Shown piece by piece: positions 1 to 10,644 of a stretch of DNA of 64,000 nucleotides. The notes beneath the pieces are model-generated. The model had not been told where the DNA came from. It searched no databases and saw nothing but the letters and a program-made list of their open reading frames with translations. Position numbers and translations under genes: made by a program. Positions within the stretch are counted from its first letter, which is position 1. Each line of letters begins with the position of its first letter. The DNA comes from Prevotella sp. (GTDB taxonomy: Bacteria; Bacteroidota; Bacteroidia; Bacteroidales; Bacteroidaceae): contig JAFZRU010000047.1 of assembly GCA_017619755.1 (NCBI GenBank), forward strand, positions 30,121-94,120. Reading direction: 5' to 3'.

Positions 1-528
1 CCTGAAGCAGCCGAATGGTACGGTGTCGGTCTCCGTCACCGTGGGGCACCCTATCCTGAAGAGCGATGGCCCCGTGCCGAATGGATGGCTCATGCAGAAG
101 GCGATGGCCTGGCAAAGGGTGCTGTCGTCGGCTGGGATGGTGATGCACACCCCTCCCACGTTGGCCGCTTTCAACTCAATCAGTTTTCTCACAAGGGTGG
201 ACATGTAGTTGACGGGGTAGATGCAATGGCAGTCCATGCGCATGATGATGTCGCCCTTGGCGGCCCTGATGCCTATGTTCATGGCACACGGCACAATGCG
301 CTTCTTGTTTTCCAGCAGCTTGATTCTTGAATCTTTATGACACATGCGCTCGATGATGTCACGGGTGCCATCATCGCTCATACCATCGACGACCAAAATT
401 TCCATTTGGCTCGCCGGGTAATCTTGTGCTGATATGGAGTTGAGGCAATTCTCAACGTGTAGAGCTTCATTCAATACCGGTATGATGACCGACACGAAAT
501 GGGCTGTGGTATCGGGCTGCATGTCCAT
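1..528 (-). CDS. Glycosyltransferase family 2 (partial, 3' end outside window)
   Basis: The minus-strand frame is open from an ATG at 528 to the window edge (176 codons). The N-terminus carries the GT-A nucleotide-sugar fold: a VSVIIPVLNE beta strand, then VVDGMSDDGT, the usual acidic stretch binding the nucleotide, and MRMDCH in place of the DxD metal motif. Family members transfer a sugar from a nucleotide donor to polysaccharide, lipid or protein acceptors. The acceptor cannot be told from this part, and the C-terminal half, where any membrane helices would lie, is missing. A second ATG two codons in (522) is an alternative start. A good promoter lies about 140 bp upstream, so this looks like the first gene of a leftward unit. 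DxD is replaced by MDCH, which suits several Bacteroidetes GT2 enzymes and does not by itself argue for inactivity. Confidence 0.88.
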   Translation of the reverse strand, partial: MDMQPDTTAHFVSVIIPVLNEALHVENCLNSISAQDYPASQMEILVVDGMSDDGTRDIIERMCHKDSRIKLLENKKRIVPCAMNIGIRAAKGDIIMRMDCHCIYPVNYMSTLVRKLIELKAANVGGVCITIPADDSTLCQAIAFCMSHPFGTGPSLFRIGCPTVTETDTVPFGCFR

Positions 529-664
529 TTACAAGAGTTGTTATGACTATGACCTATTCCATTGTTACCACATCGCCTCCTGTTAATTTGGCAATGTGCT
601 GGAAATCAGATAGAAATGATGCGAAAAGCTATGGTTGACATCGCAAAACTTTCCTATTGGTGTG

Positions 665-696
665 CAAAAGTAGCAATTTTTCCGCATCAAACCAAA
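665..696 (-). promoter_or_regulatory. Promoter for the leftward glycosyltransferase gene
   Basis: Read on the minus strand, a TACTTTTG -7 box (665-672) is preceded by TTTG (693-696) with a 20-bp spacer, matching the Bacteroidetes sigma-ABfr consensus. It would give an untranslated leader of about 130 nt before the ATG at 528. It lies in the 473-bp gap between the glycosyltransferase and rpsL (529-1001), which otherwise holds only AT-rich sequence and the rpsL promoter region. Short ORFs in the gap show no coding character. Confidence 0.6.
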
Positions 697-908
697 AAAT
701 AAGTGTAAAAAGTAAATTATTAAGGTTGAAAATCCATGCCTTTGTGTTTTGGCGTCCTCCTTGTGCGGATTGTTGTCCAGCACACGCTTCAGTGCTTTGT
801 GATGCTATTTTCAAGTTAAAAAACGCTTCAATAGTTAAATAAATTTAAATCTTCGCATCTAATGGGGGTTTGAAATCCATATAATTAGGAATATTCATAC
901 AAAGTTAG

Positions 909-916
909 TACCTTTG
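909..916 (+). promoter_or_regulatory. -7 box of the ribosomal operon promoter
   Basis: TACCTTTG fits TAnnTTTG exactly and lies 86 bp upstream of the rpsL ATG. No clear TTTG sits 19-20 bp upstream, so only the -7 half is well supported. It is the best promoter candidate for the str-S10-spc-alpha transcript. Confidence 0.5.
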
Positions 917-1001
917 CAGCCCAAATGGTGTGCCGGAGGTATGCCATATATTAATGTGTAAACAACAATACAACAATAAATATCAACAAAAAATTAAAAA
1001 A

Positions 1002-1382
1002 ATGCCAACAATTTCGCAATTAGTAAGAAAAGGCAGAAAGGAATTGGTTGACAAGAGCAAGTCGCCTGCTTTGGACGCATGTCCGCAGCGTCGAGGCGTA
1101 TGCGTTCGCGTCTATACCACCACTCCTAAGAAGCCTAATTCGGCAATGAGAAAAGTTGCCCGTGTAAGACTGACCAACCAGAAGGAGGTGAACTCCTACA
1201 TCCCCGGTGAGGGCCACAACCTCCAGGAGCACAGCATCGTGCTGGTGAGAGGCGGTCGTGTAAAGGACCTTCCCGGTGTACGCTACCACATCGTTCGCGG
1301 CACGCTCGACACCGCCGGCGTGGCCAACCGCACACAACGTCGCTCGAAGTACGGCGCCAAGCGTCCCAAGCAGAAGAAATAA
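1002..1382 (+). CDS. rpsL: 30S ribosomal protein S12
   Basis: A 126-residue S12 of normal length. It sits at the decoding centre, where it monitors codon-anticodon geometry. The start at 1002 (MPTISQL) is the conserved family start; an in-frame ATG at 930 would add 24 unconserved residues. The two loops that mutate to streptomycin resistance are wild type here: TTPKKPNSA around Lys42/43 and [12 protein letters not shown] around Lys88. It is the first gene of the operon, followed by rpsG after 157 bp. Confidence 0.98.
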   Translation: MPTISQLVRKGRKELVDKSKSPALDACPQRRGVCVRVYTTTPKKPNSAMRKVARVRLTNQKEVNSYIPGEGHNLQEHSIVLVRGGRVKDLPGVRYHIVRGTLDTAGVANRTQRRSKYGAKRPKQKK

Positions 1383-1539
1383 ACTATAACCGGAGAAGGT
1401 TAGAAGAGCAAAAGACGCTAAAAACCATTCATTCACAACTGTTTTGCTGGAGAAATGTCACTAAAGGTTGAGTAAATGCTCTCGTGTGAGCGTTGAAGAA
1501 CAAGACACAACAACCCAAGCAGAAATTATTTCAAACAAT

Positions 1540-2016
1540 ATGAGAAAAGCAAAACCCAAGAAGCGTGTGGTCCTTCCCGACCCCGTCTTCAACGACCAGA
1601 AGGTCTCCAAATTTGTCAACCATCTCATGTATGATGGGAAGAAATCCATTTCATACGAAATCTTCTACAAGGCTCTGGACATTGTCAAGGGCAAGATGTC
1701 GAAGGAGGAGAAGACCCCCCTCGAGATATGGAAAACGGCTCTCGACAACATCACTCCCCAGGTGGAGGTGAAGAGTCGCCGCATTGGTGGCGCCACATTC
1801 CAGGTGCCTACTGAGATACGCCCTGACCGCAAGGAGAGCGTGTCGATGAAGAACATGATCAACTTTGCCCGCAAGCGTGGTGGAAAGAGCATGGCTGAGA
1901 AGCTGGCTGCTGAAATCATGGACGCTTACAACAATCAGGGCGGTGCCTTCAAGCGCAAGGAAGACATGCACCGCATGGCAGAGGCCAACAGGGCCTTCGC
2001 ACATTTCAGGTTTTAA
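1540..2016 (+). CDS. rpsG: 30S ribosomal protein S7
   Basis: A 158-residue S7, the primary 16S 3'-domain assembly protein, next to the E site. It begins MRKAKPKKR and holds the conserved [14 protein letters not shown] and [13 protein letters not shown] segments. The ATG at 1540 is chosen because residues encoded upstream (from a TTG at 1468) are not conserved. In many bacteria S7 represses its own str operon by binding the rpsL-rpsG spacer. The 157-bp spacer here is long enough for such a site, but I see no obvious 16S mimic. Confidence 0.98.
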   Translation: MRKAKPKKRVVLPDPVFNDQKVSKFVNHLMYDGKKSISYEIFYKALDIVKGKMSKEEKTPLEIWKTALDNITPQVEVKSRRIGGATFQVPTEIRPDRKESVSMKNMINFARKRGGKSMAEKLAAEIMDAYNNQGGAFKRKEDMHRMAEANRAFAHFRF

Positions 2017-2052
2017 CACACACACAGGATAGGTATTTAAGGTAAAAAGAAA

Positions 2053-4176
2053 ATGGCAAAGCAAGACTTGCATCTCACACGCAACATCGGCATCATGGCT
2101 CACATCGACGCCGGCAAGACGACGACTTCCGAGCGCATCCTCTTCTATACTGGGAAGACCCACAAGATAGGCGAGGTGCATGACGGAGCCGCCACAATGG
2201 ACTGGATGGCCCAGGAGCAGGAGCGTGGCATCACCATCACCTCCGCAGCCACCACTTGCGCGTGGGAATGGAATGGCAAAAAATTCAAAATCAACCTCAT
2301 CGACACTCCGGGACACGTGGACTTCACCGCCGAGGTGGAGCGTTCCCTGCGCGTCCTTGACGGAGCCGTGGCAACCTACTCCGCCGCCGACGGCGTACAG
2401 CCCCAGTCAGAGACGGTGTGGCGCCAGGCCGACAAATACAACGTGCCTCGCATAGGTTATGTGAACAAGATGGACCGCTCGGGAGCCGACTTCTTCGAGA
2501 CGGTGCAGCAGATGAAGGACATCCTGGGTGCCAACCCCTGTCCGGTTCAAATCCCCATCGGCGCCGAGGAGCATTTCGTCGGCGTTGTGGACCTCATCCG
2601 CATGAAGGCCATTATTTGGAACGACGAGTCCATGGGTGCCGAGTACGACATCGAGGACATCCCCGCCGAACTGATGGACGAGGCTGAGGAGTGGCGCGAC
2701 AAGATGTTGGAGACCGCCTCCAACTATGACGACGCCCTCATGGAGAAATACCTTGACGGACAGGAAATCAGCGAGGATGAAATCATCGCCGCCATCAGGA
2801 AGGGCACCGTGGCCATGGAAATCACTCCCATGGTGTGCGGCTCTTCTTACAAGAACAAGGGTGTGCAGCCGCTGCTCGACTATGTCTGCGCCTTCCTTCC
2901 CTCACCCATCGACGCGGTGAACATCGTGGGTACCAACCCCGAAACGGAGGAGGAAGAGGACCGCAAGCCCTCCGAGGACGAGCCAACATCCGCCCTGGCC
3001 TTCAAGATTGCCACCGACCCCTATATGGGACGCCTCGTGTTCTTCCGCGTTTATTCCGGAAAAGTGGAGGCCGGCTCCTACGTCTATAACCCACGCTCGG
3101 GCAAGAAGGAGCGCATCAGCCGCCTCTTCCAGATGAACTCCAACAAGGAAATCCCCATGGATTCCATCGACGCTGGAGACATCGGAGCAGGAGTGGGCTT
3201 CAAGGACATCCACACCGGCGACACCCTCTGCGACGAGGCTCACCCCATCGTCTTGGAGTCGATGACCTTCCCCGACCCCGTGATTGGCATCGCCGTGGAG
3301 CCCAAGTCGCAGGCCGACGTTGACAAACTCGGCATCGGACTGGCCAAGCTTGCTGAGGAGGACCCCACCTTCACCGTGAGGACCGACGAGCAGAGTGGAC
3401 AGACCATCATCTCCGGCATGGGCGAGCTGCACCTCGACATCATCATCGACCGCCTCAAGAGGGAGTTCAAGGTGGAATGCAACCAAGGCAAGCCACAGGT
3501 GAACTACAAGGAGGCCATCACTCGCACGGTGGAACTGGAAGAGGTGTACAAGAAGCAGACCGGCGGTCGCGGAAAGTATGCCAAAATCCTCGTGCAGGTG
3601 GGCCCGGTGGACGAAGACTACGACGTCAAGGCCAACGGCGGACTTCAGTTCGTCAACGAGGTGAAGGGCGGCAACATCCCCAAGGAATTCATCCCCTCCA
3701 TTCAGAAGGGCTTCGAGCAGGCCATGAAGAACGGCATCCTCGGAGGTTATCCTATGGACTCGCTGAAAGTGACCGTCGTCGATGGCGGCTTCCACCCCGT
3801 GGACTCCGACCAGCTGTCGTTTGAGATTGCCGCCATCCAGGCCTACAAGTCAGCCTGCGTGAAGGCCAAGCCAGTGCTCATGGAGCCCATCATGAAACTC
3901 GAGGTGGTCACACCGGAGGAGAGCATGGGCGATGTCATCGGCGACCTCAACAAGCGTCGCGGACAAGTGCTCGGCATGGACGAGGCACGTTCCGGCGGCC
4001 GCATCGTGAAGGCCCTTGTGCCACTCGCAGAAACCTTCGGCTACGTCACCGCCCTCCGCACGATCACATCGGGCAGGGCCACCTCCTCGATGGAGTACGA
4101 CCACCACGCACCGCTTGCCAGCGGCCTCGCCAAGGAAGTGCTCACCGAAGTGAACGGACGTGCCGACTTGGTATGA
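2053..4176 (+). CDS. fusA: Translation elongation factor G
   Basis: A 707-residue translocase GTPase. The G1 motif AHIDAGKTT is near residue 17, the switch II DTPGH follows, NKMD (G4) is present, and domains II-V run to the end with no gap. It moves tRNA and mRNA through the ribosome and works with RRF in recycling. Its place within the ribosomal operon marks it as the housekeeping copy, not the starvation-linked EF-G2 known in Bacteroides. It starts 36 bp after rpsG. Unlike the enterobacterial str operon, no tuf follows; rpsJ comes next. Confidence 0.98.
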   Translation: MAKQDLHLTRNIGIMAHIDAGKTTTSERILFYTGKTHKIGEVHDGAATMDWMAQEQERGITITSAATTCAWEWNGKKFKINLIDTPGHVDFTAEVERSLRVLDGAVATYSAADGVQPQSETVWRQADKYNVPRIGYVNKMDRSGADFFETVQQMKDILGANPCPVQIPIGAEEHFVGVVDLIRMKAIIWNDESMGAEYDIEDIPAELMDEAEEWRDKMLETASNYDDALMEKYLDGQEISEDEIIAAIRKGTVAMEITPMVCGSSYKNKGVQPLLDYVCAFLPSPIDAVNIVGTNPETEEEEDRKPSEDEPTSALAFKIATDPYMGRLVFFRVYSGKVEAGSYVYNPRSGKKERISRLFQMNSNKEIPMDSIDAGDIGAGVGFKDIHTGDTLCDEAHPIVLESMTFPDPVIGIAVEPKSQADVDKLGIGLAKLAEEDPTFTVRTDEQSGQTIISGMGELHLDIIIDRLKREFKVECNQGKPQVNYKEAITRTVELEEVYKKQTGGRGKYAKILVQVGPVDEDYDVKANGGLQFVNEVKGGNIPKEFIPSIQKGFEQAMKNGILGGYPMDSLKVTVVDGGFHPVDSDQLSFEIAAIQAYKSACVKAKPVLMEPIMKLEVVTPEESMGDVIGDLNKRRGQVLGMDEARSGGRIVKALVPLAETFGYVTALRTITSGRATSSMEYDHHAPLASGLAKEVLTEVNGRADLV

Positions 4177-4187
4177 ACAAACAACCC

Positions 4188-4243
4188 GTGACGTGCCCGC
4201 TACGACTTAGCGTATGACTCTTAAGCCGCTGCCGGCGCGTCAC
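4188..4243 (+). promoter_or_regulatory. Possible structured leader before rpsJ
   Basis: The 93-bp fusA-rpsJ spacer contains an outer inverted repeat GTGACG (4188-4193) / CGTCAC (4238-4243) enclosing a perfect CGCTA / TAGCG hairpin (4198-4212). In enterobacteria and some Firmicutes the S10 leader binds L4 or otherwise controls the S10 operon. A similar role here is inference from position only; the fold does not resemble the E. coli leader. Confidence 0.3.
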
Positions 4244-4269
4244 ACAACAACCATCAAACCAACAAAATC

Positions 4270-4575
4270 ATGAGTCAAAAAATCAGAATCAAACTGAAGT
4301 CCTACGACCACAAGCTCGTGGACAAGTCGGCCGAGAAAATCGTCAAGGCCGTGAAAGCAACAGACGCCGTCGTGAGCGGCCCCATCCCCCTGCCCACGCA
4401 CAAGCGCATCTACACCGTCAACAGGAGCACCTTCGTCAACAAGAAGGCTCGCGAGCAATTCCAGCTCAGCGACTACAAGCGCCTGATCGACATCTACAGC
4501 TCCACAGCAAAGACCATCGACGCCCTGATGAAGCTCGAACTCCCCAGCGGCGTGGAAGTGGAGATCAAAGTATAG
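4270..4575 (+). CDS. rpsJ: 30S ribosomal protein S10
   Basis: A 101-residue S10, a 30S head protein that also acts as NusE in antitermination. It starts [14 protein letters not shown] and carries the family [11 protein letters not shown] loop. Length is normal. It is the first gene of the S10 segment, after a 93-bp spacer that may hold a leader structure. Confidence 0.98.
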   Translation: MSQKIRIKLKSYDHKLVDKSAEKIVKAVKATDAVVSGPIPLPTHKRIYTVNRSTFVNKKAREQFQLSDYKRLIDIYSSTAKTIDALMKLELPSGVEVEIKV

Positions 4576-4614
4576 TACATTCATATTCACAACAACCTTT
4601 AAACAACAATTGAA

Positions 4615-5229
4615 ATGCCAGGATTAATAGGAAGAAAAATCGGAATGACATCCGTTTTCAGTGCCGACGGCAAAAACGTGCCGTGCACTGTTATCGAAGC
4701 TGGTCCATGTGTTGTAACCCAGGTGAAGACGAACGAGAAGGACGGCTATGACGCTTACCAACTCGCTTTCGGAGAGGCTAAGGAGAAGAATACCACCAAG
4801 CCCCTCATGGGTATCTTCAAGAAAGCCGGGACAACACCCAAGAAGCACTTGGCCGAGTTCAAATTCGACGAGGAATACAACCTCGGAGACACCATCACCG
4901 TTGAAATCTTCAACGACTCCACCTACGTTGACGTCACAGGCACGTCCAAGGGTAAAGGTTTCCAGGGCGTCATGAAGCGCCATGGCTTCGGCGGTGTTGG
5001 ACAGCAGACACACGGCCAGGACGACCGTGCCAGGAAGCCGGGCTCCATCGGAGCTTGCTCCTATCCCGCCAAAGTGTTCAAGGGCATGAGAATGGCCGGA
5101 CACATGGGATGCGACCGCGTCACCACCAAAAACCTCAGAGTGTTAAAAGTCATCCCTGAGCACAACCTCCTCCTCGTGAAGGGCTCTTGCGCCGGATGCA
5201 TTGGTTCAACCGTCTTAATTTGGAAATAA
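4615..5229 (+). CDS. rplC: 50S ribosomal protein L3
   Basis: A 204-residue L3, which reaches toward the peptidyl transferase centre and starts 50S assembly. The conserved [13 protein letters not shown] and [26 protein letters not shown] segments are present. The last dozen residues ([13 protein letters not shown]) depart from the usual GxxGxYVxI ending. The stop overlaps the rplD start by one base (TAATG), implying translational coupling. Confidence 0.98.
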   Translation: MPGLIGRKIGMTSVFSADGKNVPCTVIEAGPCVVTQVKTNEKDGYDAYQLAFGEAKEKNTTKPLMGIFKKAGTTPKKHLAEFKFDEEYNLGDTITVEIFNDSTYVDVTGTSKGKGFQGVMKRHGFGGVGQQTHGQDDRARKPGSIGACSYPAKVFKGMRMAGHMGCDRVTTKNLRVLKVIPEHNLLLVKGSCAGCIGSTVLIWK

Positions 5230-5858
5230 TGGAAGTCAACGTTTTAAACATCAAAGGTCAGGAGACGGGCCGCACGGCCACTCTGAATGACGAGATTTAC
5301 GGCATCGAACCAAACGACCACGTGCTCTACCTCGACGTCAAGCAGTACTTGGCCAACCAGCGCCAAGGCACACACAAGGCCAAGGAAAGAAGCGAGCACA
5401 AGGGCAGTACACGCAAGCTCGGACGCCAAAAGGGCGGCGGCGGTGCACGCCATGGTGACATCAACTCACCTCTGATGAGAGGCGGCGGACGTGTCTTCGG
5501 ACCGCGCCCACGCGACTACCGTCAGAAACTCAACAAAAAAGTAAAGATTCTTGCACGCAAGAGCGCCCTCTCCTACAAGGTTCAGGAGGATGCACTCATC
5601 GTGGTGGAGGATTTCACTTTCGACGCTCCAAAGACTAAAGAATACTTAAATGTTGTTAAAAATCTTAAAGTCGATGGCAAGAAAGTGCTTCTCGTTTTGC
5701 CAGAAGCAAATAAAAACGTATATTTGTCGGCTCGTAACTTGCAGCGCAACGAGGTCATCCTTGCATCATCACTCAATGCTTACAAAGTTTTGAATGCTGA
5801 TGTTCTTGTTGTGACCGAAAATTCGCTGAAGACCATCGACACAATCTTAACTAAATAA
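5229..5858 (+). CDS. rplD: 50S ribosomal protein L4
   Basis: A 209-residue L4 lining the peptide exit tunnel. The tunnel loop with [29 protein letters not shown] is present. The ATG at 5229 shares a base with the rplC stop; the longer in-frame start at 5187 would lie inside rplC and is rejected. In enterobacteria L4 represses the S10 operon through its leader and through RNase E. Confidence 0.97.
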   Translation: MEVNVLNIKGQETGRTATLNDEIYGIEPNDHVLYLDVKQYLANQRQGTHKAKERSEHKGSTRKLGRQKGGGGARHGDINSPLMRGGGRVFGPRPRDYRQKLNKKVKILARKSALSYKVQEDALIVVEDFTFDAPKTKEYLNVVKNLKVDGKKVLLVLPEANKNVYLSARNLQRNEVILASSLNAYKVLNADVLVVTENSLKTIDTILTK

Positions 5859-5873
5859 TCAAGGAGAAAAGAC

Positions 5874-6167
5874 ATGGCATTTATTTTGCGTCCTCTGGTC
5901 ACTGAGAAGATGACCAAGGTAACCGACAAGCGACCCAACCGTTATGGTTTCATCGTTCGTCCGGAAGCTAACAAACTCCAGATACAGGAAGAAGTCGAGC
6001 GTCTGTACAATGTTACAGTGGTCGACGTCAACACGTTGAAGTATGCCGGCAAACGCGTGCAGAGATACACCAAGGCCGGAATGGTAAAAGGCCAGAAACC
6101 CGCCTTCAAAAAGGCTATCGTCACTCTCAAGGAGGGCGAGACTATAGATTTCTACAGCAATATCTAA
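5874..6167 (+). CDS. rplW: 50S ribosomal protein L23
   Basis: A 97-residue L23, located at the tunnel exit, where it docks trigger factor and SRP. It has the typical LRPLVTEKMT start, the YGFIVRPEANK strand, and the VxxVNT and GKRVQRYTKAGM segments. A Shine-Dalgarno-like AAGGAG precedes the ATG by about 7 bases, unusual for this operon. Confidence 0.97.
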   Translation: MAFILRPLVTEKMTKVTDKRPNRYGFIVRPEANKLQIQEEVERLYNVTVVDVNTLKYAGKRVQRYTKAGMVKGQKPAFKKAIVTLKEGETIDFYSNI

Positions 6168-6174
6168 ATAAAAA

Positions 6175-7005
6175 ATGGCAGTACGTAAATTAAAGCCCGT
6201 TACACCGGGCCAAAGACACAAGATTATTGGTACCTTCGAAGAGATTACTGCATCGGTACCAGAGAAGTCTCTCGTCACAGGCAAGCGCGCCACCGGAGGA
6301 CGTAACAGCTCCGGTAAGATGACCGTCAGATACAGAGGCGGTGGCCACAAGAGAAGGCTGCGCGACGTAGATTTCAAACGAGAGAAAGATGGTGTTCCAG
6401 CAGTCGTGAAGACTATCGAGTACGACCCCAACCGCTCTGCTCGCATCGCGCTGCTCTTCTATGCTGATGGCGAAAAACGCTACATCATTGCTCCCATTGG
6501 ACTGAAGGTGGGTGACCAGCTCAATTCTGGCCCCGACGCCGTTCCCGAAGTAGGAAACGCCCTTCCTTTGGCCAATATTCCGGTTGGTACAGTGATCCAC
6601 AACATCGAGTTACGCCCGGGACAGGGTGCCAAGCTCGTGCGCTCCGCCGGAAACTTCGCTCAGTTGACTTCACGAGAGGGTGACTATTGCGTCATCAAGC
6701 TCCCCTCGGGTGAAACACGCAAGATCCTCAGCGCCTGCAAGGCCACTGTGGGTAGCGTAGGCAACTCCGACCACGCCCTGGAGCAGTCGGGCAAGGCCGG
6801 TCGCTCACGCTGGCTCGGCAGAAGGCCGCACAACCGCGGCGTCGTCATGAACCCGCACGACCACCCGATGGGCGGTGGCGAGGGACGCCAGTCTGGAGGA
6901 CACCCGCGCTCACGTACCGGACTCTATGCCAAGGGACTCAAGACTCGTGCTCCCAAGAAGCATTCCAACAAGTACATTATCGAGAGAGCTAACAAGAAGA
7001 AATAG
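6175..7005 (+). CDS. rplB: 50S ribosomal protein L2
   Basis: A 276-residue L2, needed for subunit association and peptidyl transferase. The OB and SH3-like domains are intact. The C-terminal motif [17 protein letters not shown] includes the conserved histidine (H229 in E. coli). It starts 7 bp after rplW. The stop is TAG, which together with other TAG stops shows the amber codon is read as stop in this genome. Confidence 0.98.
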   Translation: MAVRKLKPVTPGQRHKIIGTFEEITASVPEKSLVTGKRATGGRNSSGKMTVRYRGGGHKRRLRDVDFKREKDGVPAVVKTIEYDPNRSARIALLFYADGEKRYIIAPIGLKVGDQLNSGPDAVPEVGNALPLANIPVGTVIHNIELRPGQGAKLVRSAGNFAQLTSREGDYCVIKLPSGETRKILSACKATVGSVGNSDHALEQSGKAGRSRWLGRRPHNRGVVMNPHDHPMGGGEGRQSGGHPRSRTGLYAKGLKTRAPKKHSNKYIIERANKKK

Positions 7006-7021
7006 TTAACAAGAGCATATT

Positions 7022-7288
7022 ATGAGTCGTTCAATTAAGAAAGGTCCATATATCAACGTAGCTCTCGAGAAGAAAATTCTCGCCATGAACGAGAGCGGCA
7101 AGAAAACTGTTGTAAAGACTTGGGCCAGGGCATCGATGATCTCACCCGACTTCGTGGGTCATACTGTTGCAGTTCATAACGGAAACAAATTCATCCCTGT
7201 TTACATCACAGAGAACATGGTGGGCCACAAACTCGGAGAGTTCTCTCCAACGAGAAGGTTCGGCGGCCATGCCGGCAACAAGAAGTAA
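7022..7288 (+). CDS. rpsS: 30S ribosomal protein S19
   Basis: An 88-residue S19, a 30S head protein contacting the A-site finger and forming a dimer with S13. Starts [11 protein letters not shown] and carries [29 protein letters not shown] and [16 protein letters not shown] in two conserved blocks. Normal length and spacing. Confidence 0.98.
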   Translation: MSRSIKKGPYINVALEKKILAMNESGKKTVVKTWARASMISPDFVGHTVAVHNGNKFIPVYITENMVGHKLGEFSPTRRFGGHAGNKK

Positions 7289-7322
7289 GCAGCATCACCA
7301 TTGAATAAAAAAGAACAACATA

Positions 7323-7730
7323 ATGGGAGCAAGAAAAAAACTCGCGGCCGAGAAAAGAAAAGAGGCCGCTAAAAACCTCTACTTCGCCAAACTGGTAGGG
7401 GTTCCCTCATCCCCCCGGAAAATGCGTTATGTCGTCGACATGATACGCGGCATGGAGGTCAACAAGGCACTTGGCGTGCTCAAGTTCTCCACCAAGAAAG
7501 CTGCCATCGACGTGGAGAAACTCCTCCGCTCGGCAGTCGCCAACTGGGAGGCCAAGAACGACCGCAAGGCCGAGGATGGAGAACTTTTCGTCTCCAAGGT
7601 CTTCGTCGATGAGGGCGTCACATGGAAGAGAATGAGGCCCGCGCCTCAAGGACGTGGATACCGCATCCGCAAGCGCAGCAACCACGTCACGCTTTTCGTA
7701 GATACAAGGAATAATGACGATAAAGACTAA
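7323..7730 (+). CDS. rplV: 50S ribosomal protein L22
   Basis: A 135-residue L22. It binds all 23S domains and its beta hairpin narrows the exit tunnel. The conserved [14 protein letters not shown] block and the hairpin with [16 protein letters not shown] are intact, with no macrolide-type deletion near the tip. The N-terminus is about 15 residues longer and Lys/Ala-rich, and the C-terminus is acidic (NNDDKD); both are common in Bacteroidales. Confidence 0.97.
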   Translation: MGARKKLAAEKRKEAAKNLYFAKLVGVPSSPRKMRYVVDMIRGMEVNKALGVLKFSTKKAAIDVEKLLRSAVANWEAKNDRKAEDGELFVSKVFVDEGVTWKRMRPAPQGRGYRIRKRSNHVTLFVDTRNNDDKD

Positions 7731-7735
7731 AGAGA

Positions 7736-8464
7736 ATGGGACAGAAAGTTAATCCAATCAGCAACCGTCTGGGAATTATAAGAGGCTGGGATAGCAATTG
7801 GTTCGGAGGAAAGAACTTCGGAGACAACTTGCTGGAAGACCAGAAGATTCGCAAATATCTCAACGAGCGTCTTGCTTCGTCGAGCATTTCCCGCATCGTC
7901 ATTGAGCGCACCCTCAAGCTCGTCACCATCACCATCTGCACCGCCAGGCCAGGCAAGGTCATCGGCGCTGGAGGCAAGGATGTGGACAAGCTGAAGGAGG
8001 AACTGAAGAAGCTTTCCAACAAGGAAATCCAGATCAACATCCACGAGGTGAAGAAGCCCGACCTGGATGCCACCATCGTAGCCAACAACATCGCCCGCCA
8101 GTTGGAGGGAAAGATTGCCTATCGTCGTGCCATCAAGCAGGCCATTGCCAACGCCATGAGGGCTGGAGCAGAGGGCATCAAAGTCCAAATCACCGGTCGT
8201 CTCAACGGCGCCGAGATGGCTCGCAAGGAGATGTACAAGGAAGGCAGGACGCCTCTGCACACTTTCCGTGCCGACGTGGACTACTGCCAAGCTGAGGCGC
8301 TCACGAAAGTGGGTATCCTGGGCATCAAGGTGTGGATCTGCCGCGGTGAGATTTATGGAAAGGTGGACCTGGCTCCCAACTTCACACAGGAGAAGAGCGG
8401 TGGTCGCCGCGAGGGCGGCGGACGCCAGGGACGTGGCGGCCGCAAGAGAAACAATAACCGTTAA
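7736..8464 (+). CDS. rpsC: 30S ribosomal protein S3
   Basis: A 242-residue S3. The KH domain with [15 protein letters not shown] is near residues 65-85 and the C-terminal mRNA-entry domain follows. It helps unwind mRNA at the entry tunnel. The C-terminus ends in a Gly/Arg-rich tail (about residues 220-242), typical of the group. The start lies 5 bp after rplV. Confidence 0.98.
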   Translation: MGQKVNPISNRLGIIRGWDSNWFGGKNFGDNLLEDQKIRKYLNERLASSSISRIVIERTLKLVTITICTARPGKVIGAGGKDVDKLKEELKKLSNKEIQINIHEVKKPDLDATIVANNIARQLEGKIAYRRAIKQAIANAMRAGAEGIKVQITGRLNGAEMARKEMYKEGRTPLHTFRADVDYCQAEALTKVGILGIKVWICRGEIYGKVDLAPNFTQEKSGGRREGGGRQGRGGRKRNNNR

Positions 8465-8478
8465 AACAAGAAGCTACA

Positions 8479-8907
8479 ATGTTACAGCCAAAAAGAGTAA
8501 AATATAGAAGACCTCAGGACGGACGCGGCAAGAAAGGCAACTCCCACCGGGGCACTGAGCTTTCCTTTGGCTCGTTCGGCATCAAGACGCTCGAGCACAA
8601 ATGGATTGACAGCCGTCAAATCGAGGCTGCGCGTGTGGCCGTGAACAGGTACATGCAGCGCGAGGGTCAGGTGTGGATCAGGATTTTCCCGGACAAACCC
8701 ATCACCCGCAAGCCCGCAGACGTGCGTATGGGTAAGGGCAAGGGCGACCCCGCAGGATGGGTGGCTCCAGTACAGCCCGGACGTATTCTCTTCGAGGTGG
8801 AGGGCGTCAGTTTCGACATCGCCAAGGAGGCTCTTCGCCTGGCAGCCCAGAAACTTCCCGTTAAAACCAAGTTTGTAGTACGCCGTGACTATGATAAAAA
8901 CGCATAA
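8479..8907 (+). CDS. rplP: 50S ribosomal protein L16
   Basis: A 142-residue L16, positioned near the A-site tRNA elbow and last to join the 50S. It starts [16 protein letters not shown]. The conserved [15 protein letters not shown] loop contains the arginine-proximal region that is hydroxylated in some bacteria. Normal length; 3 bp separate it from rpmC. Confidence 0.98.
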   Translation: MLQPKRVKYRRPQDGRGKKGNSHRGTELSFGSFGIKTLEHKWIDSRQIEAARVAVNRYMQREGQVWIRIFPDKPITRKPADVRMGKGKGDPAGWVAPVQPGRILFEVEGVSFDIAKEALRLAAQKLPVKTKFVVRRDYDKNA

Positions 8908-8910
8908 ACG

Positions 8911-9105
8911 ATGAAGATAAATGAAATAAAGGAGCTCTCCACTCCTGACTTGGAGGAGAGACTTGAGGGTGCAGTGGCCAACCTTCAGCAGTTGAAGCTC
9001 AACCACGCCATCACTCCACTGGAGAATCCATCTCAGATAAAGTTGGTGCGTCGTGACATCGCACGTATGAAAACCGTTCTCCGTCAAAGAGAGCTTAACA
9101 AATAA
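8911..9105 (+). CDS. rpmC: 50S ribosomal protein L29
   Basis: A 64-residue two-helix L29 at the tunnel exit. Starts [11 protein letters not shown] and ends with the [16 protein letters not shown] helix typical of the family. It lies tightly between rplP and rpsQ. Confidence 0.96.
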   Translation: MKINEIKELSTPDLEERLEGAVANLQQLKLNHAITPLENPSQIKLVRRDIARMKTVLRQRELNK

Positions 9106-9107
9106 CA

Positions 9108-9374
9108 ATGGTCCAGATGGAAACAAGAAATTTAAGAAAAACGAGAATGGGTGTTGTCGTGAGCAACAAGATGGATAAAACCATTGTTATCGCGTCCAAA
9201 TTCAAGGAGATGCACCCCATCTATGGAAAGTTCGTGCAGAAGACAAAGAAGTATCACGCGCACGACGAGAAGAATGAGGCCAACATCGGTGACACGGTGC
9301 TCATCATGGAAACCCGTCCCTTGAGCAAGACCAAGAGATGGAGATTGGTTCAAATAATTGAAAAAGCTAAGTAA
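9108..9374 (+). CDS. rpsQ: 30S ribosomal protein S17
   Basis: A 88-residue S17, a 16S 5'-domain assembly protein with an OB fold. The core [16 protein letters not shown] and [14 protein letters not shown] are conserved. Two starts are possible: ATG at 9108, used here, and ATG at 9117 giving [10 protein letters not shown], which is closer to the usual Bacteroides N-terminus (85 residues). Nothing in the sequence decides between them. Confidence 0.96.
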   Translation: MVQMETRNLRKTRMGVVVSNKMDKTIVIASKFKEMHPIYGKFVQKTKKYHAHDEKNEANIGDTVLIMETRPLSKTKRWRLVQIIEKAK

Positions 9375-9376
9375 TC

Positions 9377-9742
9377 ATGATACAGGCAGAAACAAGACTT
9401 AATGTTTGCGACAACAGCGGCGCTCGCGAGGCCCTCTGCATCCGTGTACTTGGCGGCACCCGCCGTCGTTACGCCAGTGTGGGCGACATCATCGTGGTGG
9501 CTGTGAAGAACGTCATCCCATCGAGCGACCTGAAGAAGGGAGCCGTGTCGAAGGCGCTCATCGTTCGCACGAAGAAAGAAGTACGTCGTGCCGACGGTTC
9601 ATACATCCGTTTCGATGACAATGCTTGTGTGCTGCTCAACAACGCTGGCGAGCTTAGGGGAAGCCGTATCTTCGGCCCCGTGGCACGTGAGCTGAGGGCG
9701 GTCAACATGAAGGTGGTGTCTCTCGCACCCGAGGTTCTTTAA
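9377..9742 (+). CDS. rplN: 50S ribosomal protein L14
   Basis: A 121-residue L14 forming part of intersubunit bridges B5 and B8. Starts [19 protein letters not shown] and ends with the [11 protein letters not shown] block. Full length; it starts 2 bp after the rpsQ stop. Confidence 0.98.
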   Translation: MIQAETRLNVCDNSGAREALCIRVLGGTRRRYASVGDIIVVAVKNVIPSSDLKKGAVSKALIVRTKKEVRRADGSYIRFDDNACVLLNNAGELRGSRIFGPVARELRAVNMKVVSLAPEVL

Positions 9743-9766
9743 ACATTTTAATTAGCACTACACCAA

Positions 9767-10087
9767 ATGATCAAGTTACATATCAAAAAGGGCGACACCG
9801 TGACGGTACTTGCCGGCGAGGACAAGGGAAGGACCGGGAAGGTGCTGAAGGTGGACCGCGAGAAGATGCGCGCCATCGTCGAGGGTGTCAACATTGTCAC
9901 CAAGAGCGCCAAGCCGTCTGCCAAGAACCCGCAGGGCGGTTTCGTGAAGGTAGAGGCTCCCATCCACATCTCCAACCTCAGTCTCATCGACCCCAAGAGC
10001 GGCAAGCCCACACGCATTGCCATCAAGGTCAACGAGGATGGCAAGAAAGTACGCATCGCTAAAAAATCAGGGGAGGAGATCAAATAA
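9767..10087 (+). CDS. rplX: 50S ribosomal protein L24
   Basis: A 106-residue L24, one of the two proteins that start 50S assembly. The KOW motif ([19 protein letters not shown]) sits at residues 7-25. Its stop codon overlaps the rplE ATG (TAATG), indicating coupling. Confidence 0.97.
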   Translation: MIKLHIKKGDTVTVLAGEDKGRTGKVLKVDREKMRAIVEGVNIVTKSAKPSAKNPQGGFVKVEAPIHISNLSLIDPKSGKPTRIAIKVNEDGKKVRIAKKSGEEIK

Positions 10088-10641
10088 TGAATACAGCACA
10101 GTTAAAGAAGCAATACACAGAGGTCATCGCGCCGGCCCTGATGAAGCAGTTCAACTACAAGTCGGCCATGCAGATCCCCACGCTCAAGAAGATTGTCATC
10201 AACCAGGGCTTGGGCGACGCCACCCAGGAGAAGAAACTCATCGACGTGGCTGTGAACGAGCTGACGCTCATCACCGGCCAGAAGGCTGTTGCCACTTACT
10301 CCAAGAAGGACATCGCCAACTTCAAGTTGCGTAAGAAGATGCCCATCGGTGTCATGGTGACCCTTCGCCGCGAGCGCATGTACGAGTTCCTGGAGAAACT
10401 GGTTCGCGTGGCGCTCCCCCGTATCCGTGACTTCAAGGGCATTGAGACCAAGCTTGACGGCCGTGGCAACTACACCCTCGGCATCGAGGAGCAGATCATC
10501 TTCCCGGAGATCAACCTCGACACCATCGAGCGCATCCAGGGTATGAACATCACCTTCGTCACGTCAGCCAACACCGACGAGGAGGGCTTCGCCCTGCTCA
10601 AGGCTTTCGGTCTTCCTTTCAAAAACGCTAAAAACGCATAA
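10087..10641 (+). CDS. rplE: 50S ribosomal protein L5
   Basis: A 184-residue L5, which binds 5S rRNA and forms bridge B1b. Conserved segments include [35 protein letters not shown] and the C-terminal [16 protein letters not shown]. It is coupled to rplX by a one-base overlap. Confidence 0.98.
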   Translation: MNTAQLKKQYTEVIAPALMKQFNYKSAMQIPTLKKIVINQGLGDATQEKKLIDVAVNELTLITGQKAVATYSKKDIANFKLRKKMPIGVMVTLRRERMYEFLEKLVRVALPRIRDFKGIETKLDGRGNYTLGIEEQIIFPEINLDTIERIQGMNITFVTSANTDEEGFALLKAFGLPFKNAKNA

Positions 10642-10644
10642 ACC

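Noticed and set aside
583-842. Short ORFs on both strands in the gap before rpsL
   Set aside because: They overlap the glycosyltransferase promoter and each other, are AT-rich and show no conserved pattern.
1002-1382. Streptomycin-resistance mutation in rpsL
   Set aside because: The codons for Lys42/43 and Lys88 are wild type.
2902-3795. 297-codon minus-strand ORF within fusA
   Set aside because: Antisense shadow of a highly conserved elongation factor; no family resemblance.
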